Shown one piece after another: positions 14,702-16,711 of a stretch of DNA of 16,711 nt. Origin of the DNA: an uncultured Janibacter sp. GTDB lineage: Bacteria > Actinomycetota > Actinomycetes > Actinomycetales > Dermatophilaceae. The position numbers and the translations under genes are program-made. The DNA is taken from contig CAMICF010000043.1 in the NCBI GenBank assembly GCA_946222495.1, positions 1 to 16,711 on the forward strand. The letters run 5' to 3'. Within the stretch, counting starts at the first letter, position 1, and each line of letters opens with the position of its first letter. Below the pieces are notes generated by a model. That model ran no database searches and had not been told where the DNA came from. It was given only the letters and a program-made list of their open reading frames with translations.

Positions 14702-15829
14702 TCAGCGCAGGCCGACCGGACGCTCGAGGGCGAGCTGGATCAGCTCGTCGACGAGCTCGGGGTAGCTGATGCCGCTCTCCTCCCACATCCGCGGGTACAT
14801 CGAGAGCGGGGTGAACCCGGGCATCGTGTTGATCTCGTTGATGACGACGGACCCGCCGTCGGTGACGAAGCAGTCGACGCGGGCGAGGCCCTCGCAACCG
14901 AGCGCCTCGAAGGAGGCCGCGGCGAGACGACGGACCTCGTCGGCCGCCCCCTTCGGCAGCTCGGCGGGGCAGGACAGGACGACCGAGGCGCCGTCGAGGT
15001 ACTTCGCCTCGAAGTCGTAGAAGTCGTGGCCGTGACCGGACTCGACGACGATCTCGCCCGGCTGGGAGGTGCGCGCGGGCTCGAGCCCCCGCCCCTGGAG
15101 CACGGCGCACTCGATCTCGCGCCCGGAGATGCCGGACTCGACGATGACCTTGAGGTCGTGCTCGCGGGCGGCGACGATCGCGGCCTCGAGGGCGTCGGGG
15201 GTGTCGACCTTGGCGACGCCCATCGAGGAGCCCGCGCGGCAGGGCTTGACGAAGACGGGGAAGGTCAGCGCGGAGACGGCGTCCATCGCGGCCGCCTTGT
15301 CCCGGCACCACTCCGCGTCGGAGATGACCGTGTAGGGACCGACGGGCAGGCCTGCGCCGGCGAAGACGACCTTCATGTAGTGCTTGTCCATGCCGGCGGC
15401 GGAGGCGAGCACGCCCGAGCCGACATAGCGGATGTCGGCGAGCTCGAGCATGCCCTGGAGGGTGCCGTCCTCGCCGTAGGGGCCGTGCAGGAGCGGGAAG
15501 ACGACGTCGACCTCGCCGAGCGCCTCGAGGGCCTCCCCCGGGCGGTGCGCCTTGAGCGAGGACTCGCCGACCTTCGTCGGGAGGAGGACCTCGGTGCCGG
15601 TGTCGGTGACCTCGGGGGTCTGGCCGGCGCTCAGCTCCAGCCGCTCCGGGTCGTCCTCGGCGAGCACCCAGGCACCGTCACGCGTGATGCCGACCGGGAC
15701 GACGTCGTAGGCATCCCGGTCGATGGCCCGCAGCACACCGGCCGCGGTGGCGCAGGAGACGGCGTGCTCGGAGGAACGGCCGCCGAAGACGACGGCGACG
15801 CGGGGCTTGCGGCTGGGATGGCTGCTCAT
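14702..15829 (-). CDS. ddl: D-alanine--D-alanine ligase
   Basis: This 375-residue ATP-grasp enzyme makes the D-Ala-D-Ala dipeptide for peptidoglycan. Motifs are GGRSSEHAVS with E21, HGPYGEDGTLQG (115-126), FVKPCRAGSSMGV (193-205), YDFEAKY (271-277), RVDCF (317-321) and NEINTMPGFT (331-340). Y277 in EAKY corresponds to the tyrosine that goes with D-Ala-D-Ala rather than D-Ala-D-lactate synthesis, so no glycopeptide-resistance role is indicated. The frame extends further upstream, but ATG 15829 fits the family N-terminus and lies 7 bases after TAGTCT, suggesting a leaderless mRNA. It is divergent from the cystathionine-family gene, only 31 bases away. Confidence 0.96.
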   Translation of the reverse strand: MSSHPSRKPRVAVVFGGRSSEHAVSCATAAGVLRAIDRDAYDVVPVGITRDGAWVLAEDDPERLELSAGQTPEVTDTGTEVLLPTKVGESSLKAHRPGEALEALGEVDVVFPLLHGPYGEDGTLQGMLELADIRYVGSGVLASAAGMDKHYMKVVFAGAGLPVGPYTVISDAEWCRDKAAAMDAVSALTFPVFVKPCRAGSSMGVAKVDTPDALEAAIVAAREHDLKVIVESGISGREIECAVLQGRGLEPARTSQPGEIVVESGHGHDFYDFEAKYLDGASVVLSCPAELPKGAADEVRRLAAASFEALGCEGLARVDCFVTDGGSVVINEINTMPGFTPLSMYPRMWEESGISYPELVDELIQLALERPVGLR

Positions 15830-15836
15830 CGAGGGA

Positions 15837-15853
15837 AGACTAACGTCTAGCCT
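15837..15853. promoter_or_regulatory. Back-to-back leaderless promoters for ddl and the PLP enzyme
   Basis: On the minus strand TAGTCT (15842-15837) is followed by 7 bases and the ddl ATG. On the plus strand TAGCCT (15848-15853) is followed by 7 bases and the ATG at 15861. The two hexamers are 5 bases apart, so each -35 region falls in the other gene's first codons. No ribosome site precedes either start, which agrees with leaderless transcripts. Confidence 0.5.
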
Positions 15854-15860
15854 CGCCCGC

Positions 15861-16711
15861 ATGGAGCAGCAGAACCACGACGCGCACGCCGACCTCTCCC
15901 CGCGGACCAAGGTCGTCGCCCTCGGCCGTCCGGAGCGCACCCCCGGCGCCTCCCTCAACCCACCGGTGACCTTCACCTCCACCTACGTCCAGGACGGCCC
16001 GGTGAACTACGCGCGCGTGGCCAACCCGACGTGGACACCCTTCGAGGAGGCCGTCGGCGAGCTCGAAGGGGGCCGCGCCCTCCTCTTCTCCTCCGGCATG
16101 GCCGCCGTGCAGGCGGTCCTGGCGCTCGTGCCGACGGGCGGGGTCGTCGTCGCCCCGGCTGCCGCGTACAACGGGGTCGTCGTCTCCCTCACCGAGGCCG
16201 AGCGCGACGGACGCCTCTCCGTGCGCTGGGTCGACGTCACCGACGAGGCCGCGGTGACCGACGCCGTCGCCGGCGCGGACCTGCTCTGGCTGGAGTCCCC
16301 CACCAACCCGTTGCTCGAGGTCGCCGACGTGCCCGGCCTCGCCCGGGCGGCGCACGCGGCCGGCACCCTCGTCGCCGTCGACAACACCTTCGCGACCCCG
16401 CTGCTCCAGCGACCGCTCGAGGACGGCGCGGACGTCGTCGTCCACTCGGCGACGAAGTACCTCGCCGGGCACTCCGACGTCATCCTCGGCCTGACCGTCA
16501 CCGCGGACGACGAGGTCGGGCGCGGCCTGCACGACCGGATGGCGCGCCACCGCACCCTCGGCGGGGCGATCGCCGGCCCCATGGAGGCCTGGCTCGCCCT
16601 GCGCGGGCTGCGGACGCTCTCCCTTCGCCTGGAGCGGGCGTGCGCCAACGCCGCCGACCTCGCGGACCGGCTGCGCACCCACCCGCGGATCTCCCGGGTC
16701 CGGTACCCGGG
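15861..16711 (+). CDS. Cystathionine gamma-synthase/lyase family enzyme, N-terminal part (runs off right edge)
   Basis: This is the first 283 residues of a PLP-dependent enzyme of the Cys/Met-metabolism family, fold type I. Conserved features are NYARVANPT (49-57), SSGMAAVQA (77-85), DNTF with D174, and HSATKYLAGHSD (195-206) with the PLP lysine K199. The family includes cystathionine gamma-synthase, gamma- and beta-lyases and homocysteine synthases, and the visible part does not tell them apart. The usual C-terminal 90-100 residues lie beyond the window. ATG 15861 has no ribosome site but a TAGCCT 7 bases upstream. The divergent ddl neighbour gives no functional hint. Confidence 0.93.
   Translation, partial: MEQQNHDAHADLSPRTKVVALGRPERTPGASLNPPVTFTSTYVQDGPVNYARVANPTWTPFEEAVGELEGGRALLFSSGMAAVQAVLALVPTGGVVVAPAAAYNGVVVSLTEAERDGRLSVRWVDVTDEAAVTDAVAGADLLWLESPTNPLLEVADVPGLARAAHAAGTLVAVDNTFATPLLQRPLEDGADVVVHSATKYLAGHSDVILGLTVTADDEVGRGLHDRMARHRTLGGAIAGPMEAWLALRGLRTLSLRLERACANAADLADRLRTHPRISRVRYP

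Noticed and set aside
15861..16711. Whether the ddl neighbourhood is a glycopeptide-resistance cluster
   Set aside because: The Ddl keeps the EAKY tyrosine of D-Ala-D-Ala ligases, and no vanH- or vanX-like gene is present; the neighbour is a sulfur amino acid enzyme.
1..16711. CRISPR arrays, tRNA or rRNA genes, insertion sequences, toxin-antitoxin pairs
   Set aside because: No regularly spaced repeats, cloverleaf sequence, transposase motifs or small paired genes of those kinds were seen on either strand.

Overview
This is a very GC-rich stretch of chromosome (roughly 70% or more by eye) with strong G/C bias at third codon positions and many GTG starts. The gene content and order are typical of the Actinobacteria: smc, mutM, rnc, DUF177, rpmF, coaD, rsmD, recG, a DAK/FakA-like gene, rpmB, thiL, DUF3515 and ddl. 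In Mycobacterium tuberculosis most of these genes sit in two related clusters; here they run together. A member of the Intrasporangiaceae/Dermacoccaceae side of the Micrococcales is plausible, but the genus is inference. I see no prophage, insertion sequence, CRISPR array, tRNA or rRNA.

Left part (1-2387, minus strand): acyP, aroQ-type chorismate mutase, map, and the first 296 codons of smc, which runs off the left edge. A large OatA-like membrane O-acyltransferase (2441-4456, plus strand) sits between acyP and mutM and interrupts the common mutM-acyP-smc order. Its stop codon and that of mutM together form the palindrome TGATCA.

Centre (4457-12628, minus strand): from upstream to downstream, a FakA/DAK-like kinase, recG, rsmD, a hemerythrin-like protein and coaD, then, from what looks like a new promoter at 6959-6988, DUF177, rpmF, rnc and mutM. 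Junctions are tight: the FakA-like gene and recG overlap by one base, and two junctions share TGA-C-GTG. These genes serve ribosome assembly and rRNA processing (DUF177, L32, RNase III, RsmD), DNA repair (RecG, MutM), CoA synthesis and lipid activation.

Right part (12629-16711): rpmB on the plus strand with its own promoter and a strong intrinsic terminator, thiL (minus), a DUF3515 lipoprotein (plus), ddl (minus), and a divergent PLP-dependent cystathionine gamma-synthase/lyase-family gene running off the right edge.

Three signals are not explained by the genes. (1) A 9-bp perfect hairpin, extended by 4 outer pairs, holds the rnc start codon in its loop and the rpmF stop in its outer stem; it is a candidate autoregulatory site of RNase III. 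(2) Six start codons lie 6-7 bases after a TANNNT hexamer, which predicts leaderless mRNAs, including a 31-bp back-to-back promoter pair between ddl and the cystathionine gene. (3) The octamer GAAGGGGG/CCCCCTTC occurs at least 13 times, and inside genes it forces otherwise little-used codons. A 32-nt tandem repeat containing CCTTAAGG lies between DUF3515 and ddl. None of these has been tested computationally here.
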